Source: Candidatus Omnitrophota bacterium (GTDB taxonomy: Bacteria; Omnitrophota; Omnitrophia; Omnitrophales; Aquincolibacteriaceae). From it: a DNA stretch of 33,893 nucleotides. Below the pieces are notes generated by a model, which was not told where the DNA came from, did no database searches, and worked only from the letters and a program-made list of their open reading frames with translations. How positions within the stretch are numbered: position 1 is the first letter of the stretch; each line of letters opens with the position of its first letter. A program made the position numbers and the translations under genes. The stretch is from NCBI GenBank assembly GCA_016930235.1, contig JAFGHI010000042.1, forward strand, positions 66,550 through 100,442, given 5' to 3'. Positions 16,495-24,757 of the stretch are shown piece after piece.

Positions 16495-17952
16495 ATGGCT
16501 TTTAAAAACTTGCAGGAATTTTTAAAGCAATGTCGGTCAAAAGGTGAACTCCGCGAAATCGAATCCCGGGTGGATCCTGTTTTGGAAATTACAGAGATAA
16601 CGGACCGGATCGTTAAAAAAGGAGGGGAGGCACTTTATTTTTCCAATGTGAAAGACAGTCGAATACCGCTTGTGATTAATCTCTTCGGTTCCTTTTCAAG
16701 GATGAGAGAAATTTTTGGGGGTGCGAGCCTGGACGATATCGCTGAGCGTATGGAGGGATACCTTGAAATCGAGCCTCCTCACGGAGTGGTTGATCAAGTT
16801 AAAATGATTCCTAAGCTTGCGGAACTCAAGGCCCTTGGGACGCGGTTAGTGAAGAACGCGCCTTGCCAAGAGGTTGTGGTTAAAGCTGGCGAAGGCCCTA
16901 TACTGGGAAAACTGCCGATTCTCCAGTGCTGGCCCGAGGACGGTGGTAAGTTCATCACGTTCCCTTGTGTCATAACCAAGGACCCTGAAACAGGACGACG
17001 CAATGTTGGGCTTTATCGGATGCATGTTTATGATGATACGACAACGGGAATGCATTGGCAGGTTCACAAGGATGGGGCGGAACATTTAAGGCGACTTGGA
17101 AAAATGGGACATCAGCGATTAGAGGTTGCGGTGGTTCTGGGGGCAGATCCCGTAACCATGTTTTCAGCGGCATGTCCCTTACCCAAGGGAGTTGATGAAT
17201 TAATGCTTGCTGGTTTTTTAAGGAAGGAATCCGTTCCGGTCGTCAAATGCAAGACCCTTGATTTGGAGGTTCCTGCAGAAGCCGAGATTGTGCTGGAAGG
17301 ATATGTCGAAACCGGCGAGACGCGCATCGAAGGTCCTTTTGGGGATCACACAGGATTTTATTCCAGGGCGAAGGAATTTCCCGTGTTTCATATCACCTGC
17401 ATGACTCATCGAACGCAACCGGTTTATGTGACGACAGTGGTGGGGCGTCCTCCGATGGAGGATTGTTATATCGGAAAGGCCATTGAGAGAATTTTTCTTC
17501 CCTTAATTCGGAAACAACTGCCTGAAGTTGTGGATATTCATTTTCCCTGGGAAGGTTGTTTCCATAACCTGGTCATTGTTTCCATTCGTAAGAGCTTTCC
17601 TGAACACGCCCAAAAGGTCATGCACGCTATTTGGGGGCTTGGGCAAATGATGTTTTCGAAGTGCATTATTGTTTTAGATGAAGAAGCTCAGATTCAGGAT
17701 CTCCGTGAGGTTGCTTGGAGGACTCTGAATCACGTTGATCCTAAAAGAGATATGGTTTTTGCCGAGGGGCCCTTAGACGAGCTCGATCACTCTGCCGATC
17801 AGGATTTTTTTGGCTCGAAGGTTGGTCTTGATGCCACCCGGAAATTGCCGGAAGAGGGAATGCGGCGACCTTGGCCTCAGGAGATGAAGATGCCGGTTGC
17901 TATCAAGGATCTCGTCAATCAGAGGTGGCGGGAATATGGTTTTGATGCGTGA
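16495..17952 (+). CDS. mqnL: UbiD-family decarboxylase (MqnL-like)
   Basis: 485-residue UbiD-family decarboxylase that needs prenylated FMN made by a UbiX partner, which is encoded two genes downstream. In the futalosine menaquinone pathway the UbiD-type enzyme (MqnL) is thought to decarboxylate the prenylated dihydroxynaphthoate. Family features: 'LLRALF'-like N-terminus replaced here by FKNLQEFLKQCRSKGEL, RRNVGLYRMHVYDDTTTGMHW (split over 20 residues, near 182-203), 'EGPFGDHTGFYS' and GMRRPWP near the end. ATG 16495 has AAGGGAGA just upstream; an out-of-frame ATG at 16490 is excluded. The symbol rests on operon context (ubiA, ubiX, mqnA, mqnC, menG); by sequence alone it is UbiD family. Confidence 0.9.
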   Translation: MAFKNLQEFLKQCRSKGELREIESRVDPVLEITEITDRIVKKGGEALYFSNVKDSRIPLVINLFGSFSRMREIFGGASLDDIAERMEGYLEIEPPHGVVDQVKMIPKLAELKALGTRLVKNAPCQEVVVKAGEGPILGKLPILQCWPEDGGKFITFPCVITKDPETGRRNVGLYRMHVYDDTTTGMHWQVHKDGAEHLRRLGKMGHQRLEVAVVLGADPVTMFSAACPLPKGVDELMLAGFLRKESVPVVKCKTLDLEVPAEAEIVLEGYVETGETRIEGPFGDHTGFYSRAKEFPVFHITCMTHRTQPVYVTTVVGRPPMEDCYIGKAIERIFLPLIRKQLPEVVDIHFPWEGCFHNLVIVSIRKSFPEHAQKVMHAIWGLGQMMFSKCIIVLDEEAQIQDLREVAWRTLNHVDPKRDMVFAEGPLDELDHSADQDFFGSKVGLDATRKLPEEGMRRPWPQEMKMPVAIKDLVNQRWREYGFDA

Positions 17953-18805
17953 CCTTCAAAAAAAAATCCTGGTTTTTCTTGAGATGATCAAGTTTGAACA
18001 TTCTCTTTTTGCTCTTCCCTTTGCTTACCTTGGTTTATTTCTTGCGGAAGAGGGGTGGCCTCGCTGGGGAGTATTCTTTTGGGTGACTGTGGCGATGGTC
18101 TCTTTTCGGACGATGGCAATGGCGCTTAACCGGTTGATTGATGTTTCGATTGATTCGAAAAATCCGCGCACTCAAAATCGGGCTTTGGTGACCGGGGGGT
18201 TAAAAAAATCCTTTGTTGGATTGTTTGCGTTTTTATCGCTTCTTGTTTTTGAATTTAGCGCTTCTAAGCTCCGCCCGATCTGTCTTATCCTCTCGCCGAT
18301 CCCGGTTTGCTTAGCCTGTTTTTACCCCTGGCTCAAAAGATTTACTTGGATGTCCCATCTGATTTTAGGTATGATATTAGCCATTGCACCGTATGGAGCG
18401 TGGTTGGCAAGCCGAGGAGAGTTTTCATGGGTGCCGGCTTTTTTGAGTTTTGGCATCGTGACGTGGGTCGCGGGATTTGATGTTATATATGCATTTCAAG
18501 ATTTTGATCATGATCGATTAGAAGGCTTGTTTTCAATCCCCGCGCGTTTTGGAATAGCGGTAAGTTTAAGGATTACCGCTGCATTTCATCTCCTCAGCAT
18601 TGTCTTTTGGTCTGTGACAGGATACCTGGCCGGTTTAGGGTGGATTTTTGGAGCAGGATTGGTTTTTGCGGCCGGCATTCTTTTTCGGGAAGATTGGCTT
18701 ATCCGCCGTTACGGTCAAGCGAAGCTCCAGGAAGTTTTTTTTAGGCTGAACGCTATGCTTAGCCTGGTTTTGTTTTTAGCGGCAGTTGGTGATTTAGTTT
18801 ACTAA
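17936..18805 (+). CDS. mqnP: UbiA-family prenyltransferase (MqnP-like)
   Basis: 289-residue inner-membrane prenyltransferase that joins a polyprenyl diphosphate to an aromatic acceptor. In this operon the likely acceptor is 1,4-dihydroxy-6-naphthoate (MqnP). The two Mg-diphosphate motifs are present: N65-x3-D69-x3-D73 in 'NRLIDVSIDSKNPRTQNR' and D189-x3-D193 in YAFQDFDHDR. About eight or nine hydrophobic helices are visible. ATG 17936 overlaps the decarboxylase gene by 17 bases and has a purine-rich GGCGGGA upstream; ATG 17945 is an alternative. By sequence alone it could be 4-hydroxybenzoate prenyltransferase; context favours menaquinone. Confidence 0.88.
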   Translation: MVLMRDLQKKILVFLEMIKFEHSLFALPFAYLGLFLAEEGWPRWGVFFWVTVAMVSFRTMAMALNRLIDVSIDSKNPRTQNRALVTGGLKKSFVGLFAFLSLLVFEFSASKLRPICLILSPIPVCLACFYPWLKRFTWMSHLILGMILAIAPYGAWLASRGEFSWVPAFLSFGIVTWVAGFDVIYAFQDFDHDRLEGLFSIPARFGIAVSLRITAAFHLLSIVFWSVTGYLAGLGWIFGAGLVFAAGILFREDWLIRRYGQAKLQEVFFRLNAMLSLVLFLAAVGDLVY

Positions 18806-18817
18806 GGGGGCCGTATC

Positions 18818-19447
18818 ATGATGCCATATATCGTGGCGATGACAGGGGCAAGTGGGGCCGCTTACGGGGTTCGACTCATTCAAGTTTTAAGGGATTTAAA
18901 TTATCCCATTGTTTTTCTCCTCTCGGATCCAGCCCGGTTGGTGATTCAAGAAGAATTAAAAATGGTCTTGCAGGAATCCTGGGAGGGGAGAGATTTCCAG
19001 AAATTTCTGGGGCCTTTTCAAGAGCATCAGTTCTCCTATTATTCCTGTCGTGATATGACGGCTCCTGTTGCGAGCGGATCTTATCCGGTCAAAGGGATGA
19101 TCGTTTGTCCTTGCAGCATGGCGACGTTGGGAGCCATTGCAAATGGGACGGGGCAAAATCTTATCCACCGTGCGGCTGATTGTCAGCTCAAAGAAGGAAG
19201 GCGACTTATTTTGGTCCCTCGCGAAACCCCTCTTCATGCAGGTCATCTGGAAAATATGTTAAAAGCATTTCGCTTGGGGGCGAGGATTGTTCCTGCCATG
19301 CCTGCTTTTTACGCCGAGACGGATTCAATCAGCAATCTTGTTGATTTTATGGTGGGGAAAATCTTGGATCAGTTAGAGATCGAACATGAGCTTTATCCGC
19401 GTTGGACGGGTTTGCCGTGGGAAAAGTTGTGCGAGGAAACATCGTGA
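18818..19447 (+). CDS. mqnM: UbiX-family flavin prenyltransferase (MqnM-like)
   Basis: 209-residue enzyme that prenylates FMN to make the cofactor for the UbiD-family decarboxylase encoded upstream. TGASGAAYGVRLIQVL near residues 8-23 is the flavin-binding loop. CPCSMATLGAIANG, 'AADCQLKEGRRLILVPRETP', and 'PAMPAFY' are conserved UbiX segments. ATG 18818 follows AAGGGGG at 18803-18809; ATG 18821 is an alternative. Its stop codon overlaps the GTG start of mqnA, indicating coupled translation. Known in other organisms as UbiX, or MqnM in the futalosine pathway. Confidence 0.92.
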   Translation: MMPYIVAMTGASGAAYGVRLIQVLRDLNYPIVFLLSDPARLVIQEELKMVLQESWEGRDFQKFLGPFQEHQFSYYSCRDMTAPVASGSYPVKGMIVCPCSMATLGAIANGTGQNLIHRAADCQLKEGRRLILVPRETPLHAGHLENMLKAFRLGARIVPAMPAFYAETDSISNLVDFMVGKILDQLEIEHELYPRWTGLPWEKLCEETS

Positions 19448-20310
19448 GAGAAAAAAAGGTTGTGGCCGTTAAAAGCCGGAAAAGGAGAACCCTGAAGGTA
19501 GGGAAAATATGCTATATCAACGCACTTCCTTTTTTTCATGGTTTGCCGGAAGGGGATGAAAATGTCAATTATTTCTGCGATGTTCCTTCCGTTTTAAATT
19601 CAGAGTTAAGAAAAGGGAACATTGACATAGCGTTAATTTCCTCCCTTGAATATCTGCATCGGCGCGAATCTTATTATCTGCTGCCCGGATTTTCGATCGG
19701 GTCTCGGGATTTTTCCAACAGTGTGATTCTTTTATCGCGGGAAAAGATCGAAGGGTTAAACCAGAAAACCGTGGCATTGCCCAAAGAAAGCATGAGTTCT
19801 TCTGCTTTGTTGAAGATTTTGCTAGCTTCCAAGTATAAATTGCACAATCGTTTTTCGGTGATGCCTTCCGATCCGTCTAGAATGCTGGCGAAAAACGACG
19901 CGGCGCTTCTCATCGGAGACAAAGCCCTTTTCTTCCGTTCCGAAGAGTTTTTTTATCGGTATGATCTGAGCGAAATATGGTGGAACTGGACAGAACAGCC
20001 TTTTTGTTTTGCTGTCTGGGCGGTCCGGCGCAAGTATGCGGACAAGTATCCCGAAGAAGTAAAATCCTTTTATCACAAACTGAGATTAAATCTGGACCGC
20101 AATCTTCTTGATATTGAAAAACTTACCCGCGATGCCTTGGGGATCCATTTTTTGGATGATAAGTTTTCCAAAATATTCGGTTATTTATTTAATCTTAGTT
20201 ATTTCTTGGATCCTTCCATGCAGCAAGGACTGGAATTGTTTTATCGACTTGCTTACCGGTTGAAGATAGCTCCGCACCCCGGCAAATTGGAATTTTTCCC
20301 CGTAGCTTGA
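19444..20310 (+). CDS. mqnA: MqnA chorismate dehydratase
   Basis: First committed enzyme of the futalosine pathway: dehydrates chorismate to 3-enolpyruvylbenzoate in the cytosol. The protein has 288 residues and a periplasmic-binding-protein-like fold. Signatures are KICYINALPFFHGL near residues 20-33, 'IDIALISSLEYL', and VALPKESMSSSALLKILL. GTG 19444 overlaps the previous stop (GTGA) and has GAGGA about 8 bases upstream. The first 18 residues are a lysine/arginine-rich extension before the normal family start, which is mildly odd. Its neighbour mqnC supports the call. Confidence 0.9.
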   Translation: MREKKVVAVKSRKRRTLKVGKICYINALPFFHGLPEGDENVNYFCDVPSVLNSELRKGNIDIALISSLEYLHRRESYYLLPGFSIGSRDFSNSVILLSREKIEGLNQKTVALPKESMSSSALLKILLASKYKLHNRFSVMPSDPSRMLAKNDAALLIGDKALFFRSEEFFYRYDLSEIWWNWTEQPFCFAVWAVRRKYADKYPEEVKSFYHKLRLNLDRNLLDIEKLTRDALGIHFLDDKFSKIFGYLFNLSYFLDPSMQQGLELFYRLAYRLKIAPHPGKLEFFPVA

Positions 20311-21452
20311 TGTTATCCCGAGAAAATGATGATTCGAAAAATGAGGCGTGTTATTTTCCAATGCATAGTTCGGAAGCGATCCTCCAAAAAAGTCTAGAGG
20401 GAAAACGAATTAGTCCCGAGGAAGGGGTTCAGCTCTACCGGTGTGATTTGCTCCGCTTGGGACTTGCTGCTGATGCGAAGGTTAATCAGCTTTATCCAAC
20501 AGGACAAGTTACCTTTGTTGTTGATCGAAACATTCATTATACAAATACTTGCGTTATCGATTGCAGTTTTTGTGCGTTCCACCGTCATCCCGCAGATCCC
20601 CAAGCCTATGTTTTAACGGTAGATGAAATCCTTGAAAAAGTTCGGGAGTTAGTGGAGTGGGGAGGAACTCAGGTCATGTTGCAAGGGGGCGTGAATCCTT
20701 CTTTGCCGATGGAATATTATTTGAATGTTCTGGAGGCGATCAAGAAGCGTTTCCCTGCGATCTTGATCCATTCTTTTTCGGTCGTTGAGCTTGACGCCAT
20801 GGCTAAAAATTGGGGTGTTCCCTTAAGAGAAACACTCCATCTTTTTAAACAAGCGGGTTTGAATTCCTTGCCCGGCGGGGGCGCTGAAATCCTTGTCGAG
20901 GAGGTTCGGAGAAAAATCAGTCCTCTTAAAATGTCGGCGGAACGGTGGTTGCATGTTATGCGGGAAGTACACGATTGCGGATTAAAATCGACGGCAACCA
21001 TGGTTTTTGGTCATGTCGAGACGGTTGAAGATCGGGTCGAACATATGGTAAAGCTTCGAGAACTTCAAGACGAGACAGGAGGATTTCGAGCTTTTATCCC
21101 ATGGTCTTTGTCTCCCGAGGGGACTCCCCGGATGCGGCATTTTCATCGGGCCGGGGGAGAGGATTACTTAAGGACGGTTGCGATAGCACGCTTGATGTTG
21201 GATAACATTCCGCATCTTCAGAGTGGTTGGCTGACCGAAGGGCTTAAGCTTGCCCAAGTGGCACTGCGATTTGGTTGCGATGATATGGGAGGGACTTTAT
21301 TCGAGGACAAGGTTTTAGAGCCTACCGGGATCAAAGTCAACACAAGAAGAGAGGATCTCATTAGACTCATTCGTGAGGCAGGGAAGCAGCCTGCCCAAAG
21401 AGATACCAATTATGAAATTTTATGGGTTGATCACGAGGTAGAAATTGCCTGA
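20310..21452 (+). CDS. mqnC: MqnC cyclic dehypoxanthine futalosine synthase (radical SAM)
   Basis: Radical SAM enzyme converting dehypoxanthine futalosine to its cyclic form. The 4Fe-4S motif is Cys81-x3-Cys85-x2-Cys88 (CVIDCSFC). MqnC rather than MqnE is indicated by GGTQVMLQGGVNPSLP, 'GLNSLPGGGAEILVEEVR' and 'TATMVFGHVETVEDR'. The product has 380 residues from the ATG at 20310, which overlaps the mqnA stop by one base; a TTG at 20307 is directly upstream. An internal ATG near 20361 would give a start closer to the family norm, so the first 17 residues are uncertain. Confidence 0.92.
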   Translation: MLSRENDDSKNEACYFPMHSSEAILQKSLEGKRISPEEGVQLYRCDLLRLGLAADAKVNQLYPTGQVTFVVDRNIHYTNTCVIDCSFCAFHRHPADPQAYVLTVDEILEKVRELVEWGGTQVMLQGGVNPSLPMEYYLNVLEAIKKRFPAILIHSFSVVELDAMAKNWGVPLRETLHLFKQAGLNSLPGGGAEILVEEVRRKISPLKMSAERWLHVMREVHDCGLKSTATMVFGHVETVEDRVEHMVKLRELQDETGGFRAFIPWSLSPEGTPRMRHFHRAGGEDYLRTVAIARLMLDNIPHLQSGWLTEGLKLAQVALRFGCDDMGGTLFEDKVLEPTGIKVNTRREDLIRLIREAGKQPAQRDTNYEILWVDHEVEIA

Positions 21453-22152
21453 CACTCGAACCCTTCGGTCATTTTTTGATGCGATTGCCAAGCGGTATGA
21501 TTTTTTGAATAGCTGGTTGAGTTTTTGCTTGGATAAAAAATGGCGCAGATCGTCCGTGAGGCTTGCCCTTGAAGGTGATGAGGACCGCATTCTGGATCTC
21601 GGTATGGGATCGGGGAAATTTTTAAAAGAATTTATGCTCAAAAAAAATTTTTCGATTGCGGTCGGCCTTGATCTTTCAAAAGAAATGCTTTCTTATGCGA
21701 AGACGTCCATAGATCCCGGCGTTTATTTGACGCAAGGGGATTTCGCGCACATCCCTTTTGGGAATGATTCTTTTGATCTCGTTATTTCGAGTTTTACCCT
21801 CCGAAGCGTGCAAGACCTTCCCGGCTTCTTGCATTCGGTTTATGATCTTTTGCGCGGTAATGGGAAGGCTGTTTTCCTTTGTTTGACCAGGCCTGGCAAT
21901 TGGATGATGAGAATGCTTAGTTACCCTTACTTGAAATGGTATGTTCCCTTTATGGGAGGTGTCCTCAGTGGGAAAAGGGATGCTTACCGATTCTTATCGG
22001 ACTCTGTTTTTTTATTTCAAAAACCACTAGAAACCGCTCAAATGATGCGTAGAATTGGTTTCAAGGAAGTAGGTATCCATTCATTTTCCTGGGGGATTGC
22101 CACCCTTCTGGTGGGGAAGAAAACGATCCGAGGTCGATACGATGGACTATGA
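21445..22152 (+). CDS. menG: Demethylmenaquinone methyltransferase (MenG/UbiE)
   Basis: Final step of menaquinone synthesis: SAM-dependent methylation of the naphthoquinone ring. The protein has 235 residues, the family norm. It begins with RSFFDAIAKRYDFLNSWLSF, the UbiE/MenG N-terminal signature, then the SAM-binding loop ILDLGMGSGKF at about 49-59. DLVISSFTLRSVQD is the post-loop motif. The start is a TTG at 21445 with GAGGT upstream, overlapping mqnC by 8 bases. The overlap and order place it at the end of the menaquinone section of the operon. Confidence 0.9.
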   Translation: MPDTRTLRSFFDAIAKRYDFLNSWLSFCLDKKWRRSSVRLALEGDEDRILDLGMGSGKFLKEFMLKKNFSIAVGLDLSKEMLSYAKTSIDPGVYLTQGDFAHIPFGNDSFDLVISSFTLRSVQDLPGFLHSVYDLLRGNGKAVFLCLTRPGNWMMRMLSYPYLKWYVPFMGGVLSGKRDAYRFLSDSVFLFQKPLETAQMMRRIGFKEVGIHSFSWGIATLLVGKKTIRGRYDGL

Positions 22153-22603
22153 AGAAAGAATCCGAGATTTAGGGCTTGAATTGCCGGAGGTTCCTCAACC
22201 GGCAGGGAGTTATGACCTCTGTTGCATAGAACATAACTTGGTATTCTTGAGCGGACAGCTATCCAAGGATGCTCAAGGCAACCTGTTGTCAGGTCGGGTT
22301 GGAGAGGGTGTTAGTCTCGAGAATGGGCAAAAGGCTGCCGAAGCAGCAGCTTTGCAGGTCATCAGTGTTATTAAGCATTCGATAGGTTTTAACCGGATTA
22401 ACCGTCTCGTCAGGTTGGTCGGCTATGTTCAGGTCAGCGAAGGATTTCATGATATTTCACAAGTTGTTAATGGCGCTTCTGATGTGTTCATTCGTGTGTT
22501 TGGAGACAAGGGACGTCATACTCGCTCTGTTGTTGGAGTGAAAAGTCTGCCGATGAATGCTGTTGTTGAACTTGAAGCTATATTAGCCGTTACGAAAGGA
22601 TAA
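22142..22603 (+). CDS. RidA/YjgF-family protein
   Basis: 153-residue protein of the RidA/YjgF/UK114 superfamily, the longer subgroup with the signatures 'LGLELPEVPQPAGSYDLC', LVFLSGQLSKD, GQKAAEAAALQVI, 'RLVRLVGYVQVSEGFHDI' and 'GRHTRSVVGVKSLPMNAVVE'. RidA itself hydrolyses reactive enamine/imine intermediates; this subgroup has no firm assigned reaction. ATG 22142 overlaps menG by 11 bases and has GAGG at 22130-22133, so it is translated with the menaquinone genes. Whether it acts in that pathway or is a passenger is unknown. Confidence 0.88.
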   Translation: MDYEERIRDLGLELPEVPQPAGSYDLCCIEHNLVFLSGQLSKDAQGNLLSGRVGEGVSLENGQKAAEAAALQVISVIKHSIGFNRINRLVRLVGYVQVSEGFHDISQVVNGASDVFIRVFGDKGRHTRSVVGVKSLPMNAVVELEAILAVTKG

Positions 22604-22606
22604 ACG

Positions 22607-23485
22607 ATGCGTTCTTTTCTCAAATTTATACTCATTTTTTCAGGAATCCTATTGGTAAGCGCTTTTTTGGCTCCGATCCTCTTTGATTTTTTACCCTTTA
22701 AATTTGAGAAGATCTTTAATCGGATCGTGATGATCCTGACCTTGTTGGCCATTGCCTTTTTTGTTCGTTTCCGCCGGGAAATGTTTGTCAAGTACGGGTT
22801 GGTTTGGCAGAAGGATAGTTTGAATTTATGGGCAAGGACATTCTTTGTTTCAATCGTGTTGGTTGGCATTTTAGTGGGCACTAGGGTTTTCATGGGACAT
22901 GTTTTGTGGGCTCCTCGGGAGATGACATTTTTTGAATGGTCTTTCCGAATCCTGAAGGTTCTAGGCGCTGCCTTATTGATCGCTTTGATTGAGGAGTTCT
23001 TTTTCCGAGGGTATATCTATTTGTCACTAAGGGATAGATTTCGGTGGCCTTTGTTCCTGAGTTTAGTCGTTACTAATCTCTTCTATGCCTTGATCCACTT
23101 TATCGGCGAAGATATGCCTTTCATTGGACCGAATCCGACGGTGGTGGATAGCTTTCGTCTGGTCATGGCGCCATTTTCATCGCTTAAGGATTGGCCGTCT
23201 TTTTGGCCTGGAGCCGTCGGGTTATTTCTCTTGGGGCTTATCTTAAGTGATCTTTTTATCCGGAGTGGGTCTCTTTATCCTTCGATGGGATTTCATGCGG
23301 GGTGTGTCTTTTTTGTTAAGATGGACGGATTGTACGTCGATTTTCTAAACAATAAATCCCTTTTATGGGGAAGTTCGTTAGTATATGATGGTGTTTTCGG
23401 TTGGTTATTTTTAGTTTTAATGTGGGCCATTTTTAGAGGTGTTATACCCAAAAAGTTGATTGCGAGCCAGAAAGATGTTATTTAA
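22607..23485 (+). CDS. CPBP-family intramembrane metalloprotease
   Basis: 292-residue polytopic membrane protein of the CPBP (CAAX protease/bacteriocin-processing, Abi) family. The three active-site motifs are seen: Glu129-Glu130-x3-Arg134 in LIEEFFFRGY, His164 in YALIHF and His230 in MGFHAG. About eight hydrophobic segments surround them. ATG 22607 follows AAAGGA three bases after the RidA stop. Substrates of bacterial members are mostly unknown. It overlaps the gene for a secreted protein, which is one possible substrate or partner (inference from coupling only). Confidence 0.88.
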   Translation: MRSFLKFILIFSGILLVSAFLAPILFDFLPFKFEKIFNRIVMILTLLAIAFFVRFRREMFVKYGLVWQKDSLNLWARTFFVSIVLVGILVGTRVFMGHVLWAPREMTFFEWSFRILKVLGAALLIALIEEFFFRGYIYLSLRDRFRWPLFLSLVVTNLFYALIHFIGEDMPFIGPNPTVVDSFRLVMAPFSSLKDWPSFWPGAVGLFLLGLILSDLFIRSGSLYPSMGFHAGCVFFVKMDGLYVDFLNNKSLLWGSSLVYDGVFGWLFLVLMWAIFRGVIPKKLIASQKDVI

Positions 23486-24569
23486 CATCAAAAGTAGAAA
23501 GAATTTATTGTTGGGAGCGATTCTGATCTTCTCCCTGTTTTTTTGTGCCATAGGATACGCACAGGACTCTGGGGATAAAGAGGATGAATTAGACCGCTTG
23601 ATTCGTCAATATTTGTTATTGGAGGAGGAACAGCCCTCTCAACCTGCAGAGACAGGTTTTATGAAGCCCGAATTTCCTATGGGAGAAAGTGAGCCGGCAG
23701 GGGAAGTTAAGGAGGTCGGTTCTGAATCCATTTATTCTGCTATTCCAGGTAAAAAGGAAGAGACTGCCAGGGATATCATCGAACCTGATTTTTCTAAGAT
23801 AACGATGCCGCAGGAGGATCTTTCTGAAGAGGGATTAGACCCAAAAGCTGAATTTGAAAAAGAAACTATCCTGAGTGACACGAAGCCTTCTCTTAAGATC
23901 GAAACTTCCGCCCAACCTATGGATGCTGGTGTGAAAGCGGAGAAAATCCCGGAGGTCTTGAAGAAAGATATTCAGGGATCCGAGATCACCAAGCTTCAAG
24001 AAGGTATTGATGATCCAGAAGCCGCAAGCGAGGAGTTTCAAAAAGAAATCGAGAAGGAGATTTTAAATAATCCTAATGTCATATTTGAATTTTATGAAAA
24101 TTTGTCGTTAGCCCAAGCCACGATTATTCATCGGCGGGAAGGACATATCGAAGGGGTATGGAAAAATGACCGTTTTGTTTTCCCGAAACGTGGTGAGCAA
24201 GATGTCATTCGCGTTGGGACGGGCAGCTTTAAAGGGGTTAAGCGCCGTGGCATTTATTGTCATCCGACTCAACAGGCCATCAAGAGGCTTCGTTTTTTAA
24301 TGGTCCCACCGGGGAAGAAATTGGTGATTCAATATGGTATTGATGATTTAGGTGTTAACGAGCGAGTTACGTCCCACGTTTACTTAAAAATATGGGTTGG
24401 CGAACATGAATTAGGAAGAATCCAAATAGCCAACGAAAAGGGATGGTTCAAGAAGGTCTATCCATTAGGGGTCGTTCGGTATTTGAAACGCCCCGTTGTC
24501 ATAACTTTTGAGGTTACGGCGGATAACGTCAAAGGACGGCATTTCTTTTTCAAGCCTGAGATACAATAA
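23475..24569 (+). CDS. Secreted protein with acidic linker and C-terminal beta-rich domain
   Basis: 364 residues, no family recognised. A signal peptide is clear (positive N-terminus, hydrophobic 11-26, likely cut after GYA at 29). Residues 30-200 are a glutamate/proline-rich, low-complexity, probably disordered linker. Residues about 205-364 look like a beta-sandwich: alternating hydrophobic strands with GVWKNDRFVFP, GIYCHPTQQ, 'VPPGKKLVIQYGIDDLG' and HVYLKIWVGEHEL. This layout recalls carbohydrate-binding domains such as NPCBM, but that is only a visual resemblance. ATG 23475 overlaps the protease gene by 11 bases. It is the last gene of the long operon. Confidence 0.75.
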   Translation: MLFNIKSRKNLLLGAILIFSLFFCAIGYAQDSGDKEDELDRLIRQYLLLEEEQPSQPAETGFMKPEFPMGESEPAGEVKEVGSESIYSAIPGKKEETARDIIEPDFSKITMPQEDLSEEGLDPKAEFEKETILSDTKPSLKIETSAQPMDAGVKAEKIPEVLKKDIQGSEITKLQEGIDDPEAASEEFQKEIEKEILNNPNVIFEFYENLSLAQATIIHRREGHIEGVWKNDRFVFPKRGEQDVIRVGTGSFKGVKRRGIYCHPTQQAIKRLRFLMVPPGKKLVIQYGIDDLGVNERVTSHVYLKIWVGEHELGRIQIANEKGWFKKVYPLGVVRYLKRPVVITFEVTADNVKGRHFFFKPEIQ

Positions 24570-24632
24570 TCGAGACGGAATGGACACCCCAGGGACATTT
24601 TGGGTTGATCGGCTTTTGGGCCGACATATCGA

Positions 24633-24665
24633 TTTATAACATGTTATAGCATTTCGAGTTATAAA
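24633..24665. promoter_or_regulatory. Nested palindromes upstream of the first cysteine-rich gene
   Basis: A perfect 14-base palindrome TATAACATGTTATA lies at 24635-24648. Its left half also pairs with a further copy: TTTATAAC (24633-24640) and GTTATAAA (24658-24665). The centre of the group is about 58-66 bases upstream of the predicted start site, the usual place for an activator or upstream repressor site. No known regulator is recognised from the sequence. Confidence 0.5.
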
Positions 24666-24671
24666 CGTTTT

Positions 24672-24710
24672 TTGACTATCAACTGTTAAGGGGTTACACT
24701 TTAGTTGTAG
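24672..24710 (+). promoter_or_regulatory. Promoter of the first cysteine-rich gene, with shared start-site element
   Basis: TTGACT (24672-24677), 17-base spacer, TACACT (24695-24700). From 24693 the sequence GTTACACTTTA is identical to that before the second cysteine-rich gene, and 18 of 22 bases match through 24714. TTACA (24694-24698) and TGTAG (24706-24710) form an imperfect inverted repeat over the -10 and start site. The leader to ATG 24758 is about 50 bases. Confidence 0.65.
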
Positions 24711-24757
24711 GATCAACAAGGCAGGATGGTTAGGCCTAGAAGATAAAGAGGCTATCG

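Noticed and set aside
24609..24624. TCGGC/GCCGA hairpin after the secreted-protein gene as a terminator.
   Set aside because: Only five base pairs and no following T-run; could be chance.
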